Part shown: positions 1 to 8,332 of the stretch, one piece after another
How positions within the stretch are numbered: the stretch's first letter is position 1
Layout of the letters: each line of letters starts with the position of its first letter
Assembly: GCF_012395185.1 (NCBI RefSeq)
Contig: NZ_JAAZTU010000013.1
Coordinates: 1 to 64,000 of the forward strand
Direction: 5' to 3'
Length of the DNA stretch: 64,000 bases
Source: Vibrio aestuarianus
Lineage (GTDB): Bacteria; Pseudomonadota; Gammaproteobacteria; Enterobacterales; Vibrionaceae
Translations under genes and position numbers: made by a program
The notes under the pieces: generated by a model
What the model saw: the letters and a program-made list of their open reading frames with translations, nothing else
Told to the model about the DNA's origin: nothing
Databases searched by the model: none

Positions 1-399
1 AAATTTATGTGATCGAATTTAAAATAATCCATAAAATCAACCTAATGAACAACACACACAATAAAAATTAAAAAAATAACAACTTAATAAACAACAACAT
101 AAGTAAAACAATAAAAATCGCATAATTCTCAAAAAGAAGAATTCTTACAAATACTCTCAATTCACTCACATCATAAAAATTGACCTCACATTTATTTCAC
201 ACACAGAAATAAAACAAATAGAAATGATGTTTCATATTTTTATTAAAAATATTTCAAAAAAAACACCATTGATCACACATATCAACAATCATTATGGATC
301 GCATACAAAAATCAGCCTTAAATATAGATGGAAGCTAAGGGGTGTTTTTGGAACGAAGCATTCAACTTCTTGGCATTTATCATTTACGAGGATTAGAAA
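1..399. other. AT-rich leader upstream of togM
   Basis: No convincing gene is present here; a 67-codon open frame starting at 224 is AT-rich, overlaps togM and has no recognisable product. The stretch is very rich in A and T and contains a KdgR-like palindrome at 218-236. The togM ribosome binding site is GAGGATT just upstream of 400. Any gene upstream lies outside the window. Confidence 0.6.
218..236. promoter_or_regulatory. KdgR-like operator upstream of togMNAB
   Basis: The 19-mer ATAGAAATGATGTTTCATA agrees with 15 of 18 informative positions of the enterobacterial KdgR consensus (AATRAAAYRRNRTTTYATT, read in this direction). KdgR is the IclR-family repressor of pectin catabolism, released by 2-keto-3-deoxygluconate. 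Its place 165 bp before a pectin-oligomer transporter operon makes it credible. No kdgR gene is in the window, so the regulator is inferred. Confidence 0.55.
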
Positions 400-1284
400 A
401 TGTATGAAAGTCGAAAGCTTGGACTAGCGTACCTATCTCCCTACATTATTGGGCTGATATTGTTTACCGCTTTTCCATTTATATCGTCATTTTTGATGAG
501 CTTTACCAACTATGACTTGATGACAACACCAGAGTTTGTTGGCATTGAGAACTATCGGTACATGCTTACTGAAGATGATCTTTTTTGGAAGTCAATGAGT
601 GTTACATTCATGTACGTTTTCTTGACTATCCCTGTGAAGTTAGCATTTGCTCTGTTTATTGCCTTCATTCTGAACTTTAAACTGAAAGCAATTGGTCTAT
701 TCCGTACCGCTTACTATATCCCTTCTATTTTGGGCAGCAGTATTGCGATTGCCGTATTATGGCGGGCAATATTTGCCGTAGACGGAGTATTAAATGGTGC
801 ACTTAACTTTATTGGCATTGATGCTATTAATTGGCTAGGCGAACCTTCTTTCGCACTGTTTTCCATCACATTATTACGTGCATGGCAATTTGGTTCTGCT
901 ATGGTTATTTTCTTAGCAGCGTTACAAAATGTGCCACAATCTCAATATGAAGCAGCTCTTATTGACGGTGCTAGTAAATGGCAAATGTTTACTAAAGTGA
1001 CAATTCCATTAATTACACCTGTTATCTTCTTCAACTTCATTATGCAAACCACACAAGCTTTCCAAGAGTTTACTGCTCCTTATGTAGTAACTGGAGGTGG
1101 GCCAATGAAATCAACGTACCTTATCTCTCTCTATATATATGAAACGGCATTCAAATTCTTTGATATGGGCTATAGCAGTACCTTAGCTTGGTCTCTATTT
1201 ATTGTTGTTGCCATTTTTACAGGAATTACATTCCGTTCATCAAAATACTGGGTGTTCTACTCAGGTGATAAAGGAGGGAAATAG
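400..1284 (+). CDS. togM: Oligogalacturonide ABC transporter permease TogM
   Basis: 294 residues, inner-membrane permease of the MalF/UgpA type with about six hydrophobic segments, the first at residues 8-32. The EAA loop that docks the ATPase is at about 184-192 (EAALIDGAS). It starts at ATG 400 after GAGGATT. It is the first of four genes (permease, permease, ATPase, binding protein) with gaps of 2, 17 and 21 bp, followed by a PL2 pectate lyase. In Dickeya the togMNAB genes are likewise grouped with pelW, and the pectin assignment rests mainly on that context and on ogl downstream. On sequence alone it could only be called a carbohydrate permease of the CUT1 family. Confidence 0.85.
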   Translation: MYESRKLGLAYLSPYIIGLILFTAFPFISSFLMSFTNYDLMTTPEFVGIENYRYMLTEDDLFWKSMSVTFMYVFLTIPVKLAFALFIAFILNFKLKAIGLFRTAYYIPSILGSSIAIAVLWRAIFAVDGVLNGALNFIGIDAINWLGEPSFALFSITLLRAWQFGSAMVIFLAALQNVPQSQYEAALIDGASKWQMFTKVTIPLITPVIFFNFIMQTTQAFQEFTAPYVVTGGGPMKSTYLISLYIYETAFKFFDMGYSSTLAWSLFIVVAIFTGITFRSSKYWVFYSGDKGGK

Positions 1285-1286
1285 CG

Positions 1287-2195
1287 ATGACTTCAACCAC
1301 AATTGAGACTAATAAACAGCCTCTCACAAGCAACAACTTAGAAAACAATCGAACAATTCGTCGAGAAAAGATCAATGCGTTTATACGCTACACAATACTG
1401 ATTGTTGTCGGCATCATGATGCTCTATCCATTGCTCTGGATGTTCACTGCAGCCATGAAACCTAACCATGAGATTTTCTCATCAATGAGCTTGATACCCA
1501 ATGAATGGAGCTTAGAAGGTTTCATTAATGGTTGGAAAACAGGGACTGAATTTACATTTGGTCACTATATCCTCAATACATTTTATTACGTATTACCAAA
1601 AGTATTCTTTACCGTCGTATCGTCCACTATCGTAGCTTATGCTTTTGCTCGATTCGATATTCCATGGAAAAAGTTCTGGTTCGCCACATTAATTGCGACT
1701 GTACTACTTCCTCAATCTGTATTGTTAATACCTCAATACCTAATGTTCCGCGAAATGGGCTTATTGGATAGTTATTTACCACTTTACCTACCGCTGGCTT
1801 TCGCAACTCAAGGCTTCTTTGTTTTCATGTTGGTGCAATTCCTTAGGGGGGTTCCAACAGATATGGAAGAAGCGGCAATGATCGATGGCTGTAACTCATT
1901 GCAAGTACTTTGGTACGTTGTGGTGCCAGTTATTCGCCCTGCCATCATTTCCGTTGCTTTATTCCAGTTCATGTGGTCAGTCAATGATTTCCTCGGCCCA
2001 CTTATCTATGTGTCCAGCGTAGAGAAATATCCCATTGCTTTGGCTCTGAAAATGTCTATAGACGTAACAGAGGGAGCAAAATGGAACGAGATATTAGCGA
2101 TGGCCTCCATTGCAATCATTCCATCTATCATCGTTTTCTTCATGTCTCAAAAGTACTTTGTTGAAGGCGTCACTAGCAGCGGCATTAAAGGTTAA
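1287..2195 (+). CDS. togN: Oligogalacturonide ABC transporter permease TogN
   Basis: 302 residues, second permease of the importer, MalG/UgpE type. A polar N-terminal stretch of about 30 residues comes before the first membrane segment (about 33-55). The EAA loop is at 194-202 (EEAAMIDGC). The ATG is 2 bp after the togM stop, with AAGGAGGG at 1271-1278 inside the end of togM, which indicates translational coupling. With TogM it should form the membrane pore. Substrate assignment as oligogalacturonide follows from the neighbouring lyases. Confidence 0.85.
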   Translation: MTSTTIETNKQPLTSNNLENNRTIRREKINAFIRYTILIVVGIMMLYPLLWMFTAAMKPNHEIFSSMSLIPNEWSLEGFINGWKTGTEFTFGHYILNTFYYVLPKVFFTVVSSTIVAYAFARFDIPWKKFWFATLIATVLLPQSVLLIPQYLMFREMGLLDSYLPLYLPLAFATQGFFVFMLVQFLRGVPTDMEEAAMIDGCNSLQVLWYVVVPVIRPAIISVALFQFMWSVNDFLGPLIYVSSVEKYPIALALKMSIDVTEGAKWNEILAMASIAIIPSIIVFFMSQKYFVEGVTSSGIKG

Positions 2196-2212
2196 TTTTC
2201 GGAGTAAAAACA

Positions 2213-3355
2213 ATGGCAGAAGTAAAATTCAACAAATTAGAAAAAGTATATTCGAATGGTTTCAAAGCGGTGAAAGATATCGATTTAACGATTCGAGATG
2301 GTGAGTTCTTGGTAATTGTTGGTCCGTCTGGTTGTGCTAAATCAACCACTCTTCGCATGCTCGCAGGTCTAGAGACGATCACAGGTGGAGAAGTCACGAT
2401 CGGCGGTAAAACCGTCAACAACTTAGCTCCCAAAGATCGCGGTATTGCGATGGTGTTTCAAAACTATGCTCTATACCCACACATGACGGTAAAAGAGAAC
2501 TTAGGCTTTGGTTTGAAATTGCAAAAATTACCAAAAGATGAAATTGAACAACGCGTCAATGAGGCCGCTCAAGTGCTAGAGATTGAAGACCTACTAGACC
2601 GTCTACCTCGTCAACTATCAGGTGGTCAAGCACAACGTGTTGCCGTAGGTCGTGCCATCGTCAAAAAACCAGAGGTGTTCTTGTTTGATGAACCACTATC
2701 GAATTTGGATGCCAAGCTTCGCGCTTCAATGCGAGTACGCATTTCTGATCTCCATAAACATTTGAAAGCAGAAAATCGTCCAGCAACAGCCGTTTATGTG
2801 ACTCACGATCAAACAGAAGCAATGACCATGGGTGACAGGATCTGCGTCATGAAACTAGGCGAGATCATGCAAGTGGATACCCCCGAAGAGCTTTACAACA
2901 ACCCGGTTAATATGTTTGTCGCAGGCTTTATCGGTGCCCCTGAAATGAACTTGCGTGATGTTGTACTTGAAGATGATGGCGAAAGAATTTCTATCAATAT
3001 TGAAGGCCAACAACTCTATTTATCTGACCAAAAAGCAACCAATATCCGCACTCACGGTTACAAGAACACTGTGTTAGGCATCCGTCCAGACAGCATTACG
3101 TTAGCGTTAACCGATCAAGATCTCGACGGTATTCAAACGCTTAAAGGTGATGTTATCCGTATGGAAAACATGGGACATGAAGTGTTTGTCTATTTCCGAG
3201 TGGGTAAAACCGAATTTACCTGCCGCGTGCCGATTGATGATGTAAAAGCAAAACTTAATATGGAATTGAAAAAAGACGTCACCTTCTTGGTTGACATGAA
3301 GAAAATCCATATCTTTGACAAAGATACAGAAATGAACATCTCCCTACAAAAATAA
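2213..3355 (+). CDS. togA: Oligogalacturonide ABC transporter ATPase TogA
   Basis: 380 residues, MalK/UgpC-type ATPase. It has an N-terminal nucleotide-binding domain and a C-terminal OB-fold regulatory region (from about 240) typical of sugar importers. Signature LSGGQ is at 135-139 and Walker B VFLFDE at 155-160 with catalytic Glu160; the switch His lies in VTHDQTEAM. The Walker A loop reads GPSGCAKST at 37-45, so Ala42 stands where the P-loop consensus has Gly before the Lys. All other motifs are intact, so I take the protein as active. RBS GGAG precedes ATG 2213. Confidence 0.87.
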   Translation: MAEVKFNKLEKVYSNGFKAVKDIDLTIRDGEFLVIVGPSGCAKSTTLRMLAGLETITGGEVTIGGKTVNNLAPKDRGIAMVFQNYALYPHMTVKENLGFGLKLQKLPKDEIEQRVNEAAQVLEIEDLLDRLPRQLSGGQAQRVAVGRAIVKKPEVFLFDEPLSNLDAKLRASMRVRISDLHKHLKAENRPATAVYVTHDQTEAMTMGDRICVMKLGEIMQVDTPEELYNNPVNMFVAGFIGAPEMNLRDVVLEDDGERISINIEGQQLYLSDQKATNIRTHGYKNTVLGIRPDSITLALTDQDLDGIQTLKGDVIRMENMGHEVFVYFRVGKTEFTCRVPIDDVKAKLNMELKKDVTFLVDMKKIHIFDKDTEMNISLQK

Positions 3356-3376
3356 ATTAGCTTGGAGGCTATAAAA

Positions 3377-4660
3377 ATGAACAAGAAGTTAATTACAACC
3401 CTTATAACACTATCACTTGGGTCTATGGCTGCCAGTGCATTCGCACAAACTGAACTTCGTATGTCTTGGTGGGGTGGTAACGCTCGTCACCAAGCAACAC
3501 TAAATGCATTAGAAAAATTCCAAGAAAAATACCCTGATATTGTTGTAAAAGGGGAATATACTGGTTGGGATGGACACCTCTCTCGTTTAACCACTCAAAT
3601 CGCTGGCAACACTGAGCCGGATGTAATGCAAACCAACTGGAACTGGCTACCGATTTTTTCAAGAGATGGTATGGGCTTCTATGATATGAATCAGAGGTTC
3701 GATGCACTACAAATAAACCAGTTCCCTGCACAAGCGATCAACATGACGACAGTACAAGGTAAAGTGAACGGGCTGCCTGTAAGCATGACATCTCGTGTGT
3801 TCTACTATAACCAAGATACTTGGGCAAAAGCTGGCGTTGCTTATCCGAAGACTTGGGATGAATTGATGGCTGCAGGCCAAATATTCAAAGAAAAATTGGG
3901 GAGTGGCTACTACCCATTGGTGATTGAAGCTCGGGATGTATTCGCAATGAATCGTTCATTGTTCATTCAAAAATATGGTAAAGATATCATTAGCCACGAC
4001 ACCAATATGCTGAATTTCACTCAACAAGAGATGACCGAATTCTTCCAACTTTATTCTGATCAGGTGAAGAATAATGTCTTCCCTTCAACAAAAGAATTTG
4101 CCTCATTTGGTAAAGGCAACTTATATGAAATGCGTCCATGGATTGATGGTCGATTTGGTGGTATTTACATGTGGGATACTGCTGTAGAAAAATACGCCAA
4201 TAACCTGCAACCGCCAATGTATCTAGAATTGGGGGCATATCCAATGCTACCAAGCGCAACCGATGCGGGATTGCTGGCTCGTCCTTCAATGATGTTCTCT
4301 ATTGGCCGTAATACAAAACACCCCGAAGAAGCGGCAAAATTGGTGAACTTCTTACTTAACGATCCTGATGGCGTAGAAGCGCTGGGCTTAGTTCGTGGAA
4401 TTCCGCTAAGCAAAGTTGGCTTAGATCAACTACAAAGCACTGACCACATTAAAAAGGACAGTTTGTCATTCCTCGGTTATCAGCAAGCTCAGCAGTTACC
4501 TCAAACCGTAACTCCAACAGCGTATACCGATAATGCACAGCTCATGGAACTGTTCAGTGAAGAGATGCAACATTTAGACTATGGTCAGTCAACCCCAGAA
4601 GAAGCCGCAAAAAACTTCTTGCGTCGTGGTAACCGCGTATTAGCTCGTATCGCTAAATAA
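3377..4660 (+). CDS. togB: Oligogalacturonide-binding periplasmic protein TogB
   Basis: 427 residues, solute-binding protein of the family-1 extracellular type. The signal peptide runs from MNKKLITTL to about residue 23, with predicted cleavage in ASAFA-QTEL. The start is ATG 3377, which has GGAGG 8-12 bases upstream; a TTG at 3362 would extend it but has no comparable site. It should capture pectin oligomers in the periplasm and hand them to TogMN. It ends the tog unit, followed by a strong hairpin. Family membership is clear; specificity is inferred from the locus. Confidence 0.86.
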   Translation: MNKKLITTLITLSLGSMAASAFAQTELRMSWWGGNARHQATLNALEKFQEKYPDIVVKGEYTGWDGHLSRLTTQIAGNTEPDVMQTNWNWLPIFSRDGMGFYDMNQRFDALQINQFPAQAINMTTVQGKVNGLPVSMTSRVFYYNQDTWAKAGVAYPKTWDELMAAGQIFKEKLGSGYYPLVIEARDVFAMNRSLFIQKYGKDIISHDTNMLNFTQQEMTEFFQLYSDQVKNNVFPSTKEFASFGKGNLYEMRPWIDGRFGGIYMWDTAVEKYANNLQPPMYLELGAYPMLPSATDAGLLARPSMMFSIGRNTKHPEEAAKLVNFLLNDPDGVEALGLVRGIPLSKVGLDQLQSTDHIKKDSLSFLGYQQAQQLPQTVTPTAYTDNAQLMELFSEEMQHLDYGQSTPEEAAKNFLRRGNRVLARIAK

Positions 4661-4668
4661 TAGCTGAG

Positions 4669-4706
4669 CTCCCCCTATGTTCTAAGGCATAGGGGGAGTT
4701 GTTGTT
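4669..4706 (+). terminator. Terminator after togB
   Basis: An 11-bp GC-rich stem (CTCCCCCTATG with CATAGGGGGAG, 4669-4698) is followed by TTGTTGTTT. It may end the tog mRNA or reduce transcription into pelW, which starts 137 bp later. Confidence 0.7.
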
Positions 4707-4842
4707 TCTACACCAACCGAAGTATTTATATTGCACAGTGAATTTATGCTGAATTCATATTTCAATATGTCTAACCGTTTTCCTTCATAACCAGTAATTT
4801 CGCCATAAATTGATTCAATTTGATTAATGTTGGAGCCTTAAT

Positions 4843-6477
4843 ATGTCTCAAATTCGTCCATCCTTTTTGCCTTTGCTAACCGATTACTACCAGAACTTAT
4901 TCGATTACGCCAAAGCTTCAAAAACCTCATTATTGGCCGATGGTGTCGATCGGCAGACACATAAGCCCATCAACTGGACCTATCCTGACAATAAACAAGT
5001 TCCAATGAGTAATTTTGCAAGCCAACAAAATTTCCTGCGTGGCTTAGTCGCCCTCACTATAATTACAAAAAATGAGCGTTATGCTAAACAGGCTTTTGAC
5101 GTTACCCAGTATTTCCTAGAGCATTATGTTGACCCAGCTAGCGGCTTATTTCATTGGGGAGGCCATCGCTTTATTAACCAAGACAGTGGTGAAATTGAAG
5201 GTCCAGCGAGTAAGGAGTGCGTCCATGAGCTAAAACACCACTTCCCTTTTTATGATTTATTGCATCAAGTCTCGCCGGATAAAACCGAACGATTTTTACA
5301 AGGTTTTTGGGCAGCGCATGTCTCTGATTGGCAAAAGCTAGATTTAAGTCGACACGGACAATACGGTAAACAATTCGCCAGTGATATATTCAAACAGCAT
5401 ACCCCTCAAGCAGTGGTCGACCCAGCACAATGGCCAAAACTACCTGAAACCATCGGTCTAACCTTTGTCAATGCATCGACCGACTTAATTTACGCTGCTT
5501 GTCATTATTATAAATACACGGGCGATACCGATGCGATCAAATGGGCTAAGCATCTGTATCAGCAATTTGTTCTTGCGCGTCATCCCATCACAAAAATGCC
5601 GGTTTATCAGTTTTCATCACCACTGCAACGAGAGCCAGTTCCTCAAGATGATCGAATCACCTATTCTTGGTTTGGTGATCGTGCTAAACGCCAATTTGGT
5701 CCTGAATTTGGTGATATTGCTTTGGAAGCCAATGTGCTGTTTCGTGATAGTTGGCCAGTGGTTGTCGATAACCCTCTTGCGATTTTACACTGTGCTCGTA
5801 TGATTAATGATGAACAGATGGCACAATGGGCCATTGAAGGTATCAACGCCTATTTCCACTACGCTTGGGATGAAGAAAAAAACGAAATCATTCCGATGTG
5901 GAATGACGCCCAAGACATGACTGATTACCAATTTTTAAGAGACGGCTACTACGGTGAGAAAGGTACAACACTTTCACGCCAAGCAACTGATCCAGCGTAT
6001 TTACTTCCTCTTATAAGAGCAAGCATTGCCAGCACAAACATCGATATACGACAACTCACTTGTCGGATGTTTGCACGCTTTTCATTAGGAGAGTTAGATC
6101 CAAATACGCTAAAGCCAGTGCATGTTGCTAGCCAGTGTGCGATAAGTTCCGCTTACTTGTTGATTGCAATATTAGAACTACACCACCATAGTTCAGATGA
6201 TCGCCTACTTAGCCTTGCCGACGATATTGCAACACATTTAGTCAATGACCACTATGTTGATGATTTATTCTGCAAGAGCGCTTTACATCGCTATGTCAGA
6301 CTAGATGATCCCACCCCATATGCATTGATTGCTCTTGAAGCTGCCCACCTTGATCTCTATGACCAGATTCCAACCGCCATTTCGACAGGTGGCTATTTAC
6401 ACGGTGAACAGTTCATCAATGGCGAGTTAAAAACAGTGTATGACTATGAGGTTCTCTATAGCCAATTATGCAAATAG
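4843..6477 (+). CDS. pelW: PL2-family exopolygalacturonate lyase (PelW-like)
   Basis: 544 residues with no signal peptide, so probably cytoplasmic. It resembles the PL2 lyases PelW/YePL2, which have an (alpha/alpha) barrel and cut imported galacturonan oligomers by beta-elimination. The N-terminal region (RPSFLPLLTDYYQNLFDYAK), the length of about 540 and its place directly after togMNAB support this. Histidine-rich stretches that could hold the metal (GGHRF, ECVHELKHHF) are near residues 106-130. RBS GGAG precedes ATG 4843. In Dickeya the order is kdgM-pelW-togMNAB; here pelW comes after the transporter and no kdgM porin is seen. I recognise the family from memory, without a domain search. 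Confidence 0.8.
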   Translation: MSQIRPSFLPLLTDYYQNLFDYAKASKTSLLADGVDRQTHKPINWTYPDNKQVPMSNFASQQNFLRGLVALTIITKNERYAKQAFDVTQYFLEHYVDPASGLFHWGGHRFINQDSGEIEGPASKECVHELKHHFPFYDLLHQVSPDKTERFLQGFWAAHVSDWQKLDLSRHGQYGKQFASDIFKQHTPQAVVDPAQWPKLPETIGLTFVNASTDLIYAACHYYKYTGDTDAIKWAKHLYQQFVLARHPITKMPVYQFSSPLQREPVPQDDRITYSWFGDRAKRQFGPEFGDIALEANVLFRDSWPVVVDNPLAILHCARMINDEQMAQWAIEGINAYFHYAWDEEKNEIIPMWNDAQDMTDYQFLRDGYYGEKGTTLSRQATDPAYLLPLIRASIASTNIDIRQLTCRMFARFSLGELDPNTLKPVHVASQCAISSAYLLIAILELHHHSSDDRLLSLADDIATHLVNDHYVDDLFCKSALHRYVRLDDPTPYALIALEAAHLDLYDQIPTAISTGGYLHGEQFINGELKTVYDYEVLYSQLCK

Positions 6478-6520
6478 ATCGAAAAAGAAATGTCAAAACT
6501 CCTGCCACGTGGAGTGCAAT

Positions 6521-7960
6521 GTGTTAAATCCTTTAAATTATAATGAACGGGTCATATCATCATTTATACGATTTCGACAACGAACACAGATTTTGATCTT
6601 AAAAAGTATATTGCCGTTTACTTGGCCAATTATTGTCGAACTCACCTGTGTTGTACTGATGGGCATCGTCAGTACTATTTTGGTCAGTCGCATTGGTCAA
6701 AATGAAACCGCAGCAGTAGGGATCAGCGATAGTGTTACCTATATCGTATTAGCCATATTAACCGCTATTGCTTTGGGTGGGTCAGTACTGATTTCTCAAG
6801 CATTCGGTAAGCGTCATCGTACTCAGGCTGTCGATGGCGCAAGCCAGGTAATGAACCTTTCTTTATTGATCAGTGTATTAGCGTGCCTTGCTATTTATTG
6901 TTTTGCCGATCCACTCTTGGATATTGTCGCCTATGGTGCAGACCCACATGTTATTGAATTATCAGCTCTGTACTTAAAGACTATTGCTTGCAGCTATCCT
7001 GCCCTTGCTATCACGCTAACAGGAAGCGGCATTTTAAGAGCAGTTGGGAATTCGCGACAACCCGCTTACTGCAACATCTTCATGAACTTACTTAACATTC
7101 TTTTCAGCTATCCGCTCACTTACGGTATCTCTATAATAGATTTTCATGGGTTGGGCTTATTTGGTGCCGGCATCGGTATTACACTGGCGAGATACGTCGG
7201 CGCCGTAATCATTCTTATCACCCTGACACGAAATTCATCGATGAGTGTCAATTTAGCCGACTACTATCGTCCATTTAAGCGAGTTACGTTAATAGAAATC
7301 CTACGGATCGGGATCCCAGCTAGTGTTGAATCATTAATGTTTAATGTGGGTAAACTCATTATGCAAATGATGGTGGCGGGCATGGGTACTGTCGCAATGG
7401 CCGGCAATGTCATCACATTTTCGGCTATATTGTTTATTAATATTCCCGGTAATGCATTAGCAATGGCTTCAACAGTACTCATCAGTCGCAGACTTGGACA
7501 AAACAAGCTCAACGTTGCGACTTTAGAAATGAAGCTAATTTTTTTGATTTCAACCATACTGCTGACCTTGCTAGCCATATTGAGTGCGCCAGTTGCTCAT
7601 TGGATAGCAAGTATCTACACCTCCGAAACCGCCGTCATAGACATGGTGGTCAACCTTATTTATCTCAACGCAATCATGATGCCTCTTTGGGCGGCTTCTT
7701 TTGTTCTGCCTACAGCTTTTAAAGGTGCAAAAGACGTCAAATACAGCATGTGGGTTGCAATAGCGAGCATGTGGGGCTGCCGTATTATGCTAGGGTACTT
7801 GTTGGGTATCGTCTTTAATTACGGTATTTATGGCTTATGGATCGGTATGTATGTTGATTGGTGGGTACGTGCTGGTTGCTATTTTTATCGAATGATCAGC
7901 CGCAAATGGCTCGCAATTTATCTATCAACCCAAGAACCAAAAATAAAAACCGAAAATTAA
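6521..7960 (+). CDS. MATE-family transporter in the pectin locus
   Basis: 479 residues from the chosen GTG 6521, which has GGAG at 6511-6514. An ATG at 6440 in the same frame would overlap pelW and add 27 polar, Cys/Asn-rich residues unlike the family, so I reject it. About 12 hydrophobic segments form two similar halves, as in MatE proteins (NorM/DinF). Known members export cationic drugs or metabolites using Na+ or H+. It lies 43 bp after pelW on the same strand and is probably co-transcribed. Its job is unknown; expelling a toxic intermediate or plant phenolic from pectin is only a guess. Confidence 0.8.
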   Translation: MLNPLNYNERVISSFIRFRQRTQILILKSILPFTWPIIVELTCVVLMGIVSTILVSRIGQNETAAVGISDSVTYIVLAILTAIALGGSVLISQAFGKRHRTQAVDGASQVMNLSLLISVLACLAIYCFADPLLDIVAYGADPHVIELSALYLKTIACSYPALAITLTGSGILRAVGNSRQPAYCNIFMNLLNILFSYPLTYGISIIDFHGLGLFGAGIGITLARYVGAVIILITLTRNSSMSVNLADYYRPFKRVTLIEILRIGIPASVESLMFNVGKLIMQMMVAGMGTVAMAGNVITFSAILFINIPGNALAMASTVLISRRLGQNKLNVATLEMKLIFLISTILLTLLAILSAPVAHWIASIYTSETAVIDMVVNLIYLNAIMMPLWAASFVLPTAFKGAKDVKYSMWVAIASMWGCRIMLGYLLGIVFNYGIYGLWIGMYVDWWVRAGCYFYRMISRKWLAIYLSTQEPKIKTEN

Positions 7961-7965
7961 AAAGG

Positions 7966-8006
7966 AAGAAGCATACCAGTGATAAAATTGACCAAGCATG
8001 CTTCTT
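7966..8006 (+). terminator. Stem-loop after the MATE gene
   Basis: AAGAAGCAT at 7966-7974 pairs with ATGCTTCTT at 7998-8006 across a 23-nt loop. The following sequence ACTTTACT is a weak T tract. It sits 5 bp after the MATE stop, so it could end the tog-pelW-MATE transcript. Confidence 0.35.
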
Positions 8007-8201
8007 ACTTTACTGATCACTGAATTGTATTCCCCTATGAGCTCACATGGCTGACGTTGACTAGCAAGAAATGACTATCAACTTTCTTGTTGGATAAAGT
8101 TATCTATTGCTCTACGAATGCTAAACTTTCCAACATAGCTTCCTATCTCAGCAATTCATTGTGATATGCATCATCATACACATTTCACATCCGTTGCCTC
8201 A

Positions 8202-8223
8202 AAACTTGATCCAGATCACCATT
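8202..8223. promoter_or_regulatory. CRP-like site upstream of SSS symporter
   Basis: CTTGATCCAGATCACC is centred at about 8212 and shares the TGATCnAGATCAC core of the ideal CRP operator TGTGATCTAGATCACA (4 mismatches in 16). A second half-like motif TGTGATATGCATCATC begins at about 8159. This suggests catabolite control of the symporter-ogl unit. The rest of 7961-8332 is AT-rich promoter DNA without a gene. Confidence 0.55.
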
Positions 8224-8241
8224 TTTACTTTAAAAATTAAA

Positions 8242-8260
8242 AATGAACCAACGTTTCGAT
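8242..8260. promoter_or_regulatory. KdgR-like operator upstream of SSS symporter
   Basis: AATGAACCAACGTTTCGAT matches about 14 of 18 informative positions of the KdgR consensus AATRAAAYNYYRTTTYATT. It lies about 75 bp before the symporter start and about 20 bp downstream of the CRP-like site. Together with the box at 218-236 it suggests both pectin-transport units belong to one KdgR regulon. Confidence 0.5.
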
Positions 8261-8332
8261 TTTAATCACAATAATCTACATAAAAATTATTTATAATACA
8301 TAAAAATCAAAACAGCTTATCGAGGTTCAACG

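Noticed and set aside
400..4660. Reading the first ABC transporter as a maltose importer (malFGK/E)
   Set aside because: The gene order, the PL2 lyase following it and the KdgR-like box point to pectin oligomers; the mal genes in the window are a separate block.
6440..6520. Earlier ATG start for the MATE gene overlapping pelW
   Set aside because: The added 27 residues are polar and unlike MATE N-termini; the GTG at 6521 has a proper GGAG site.
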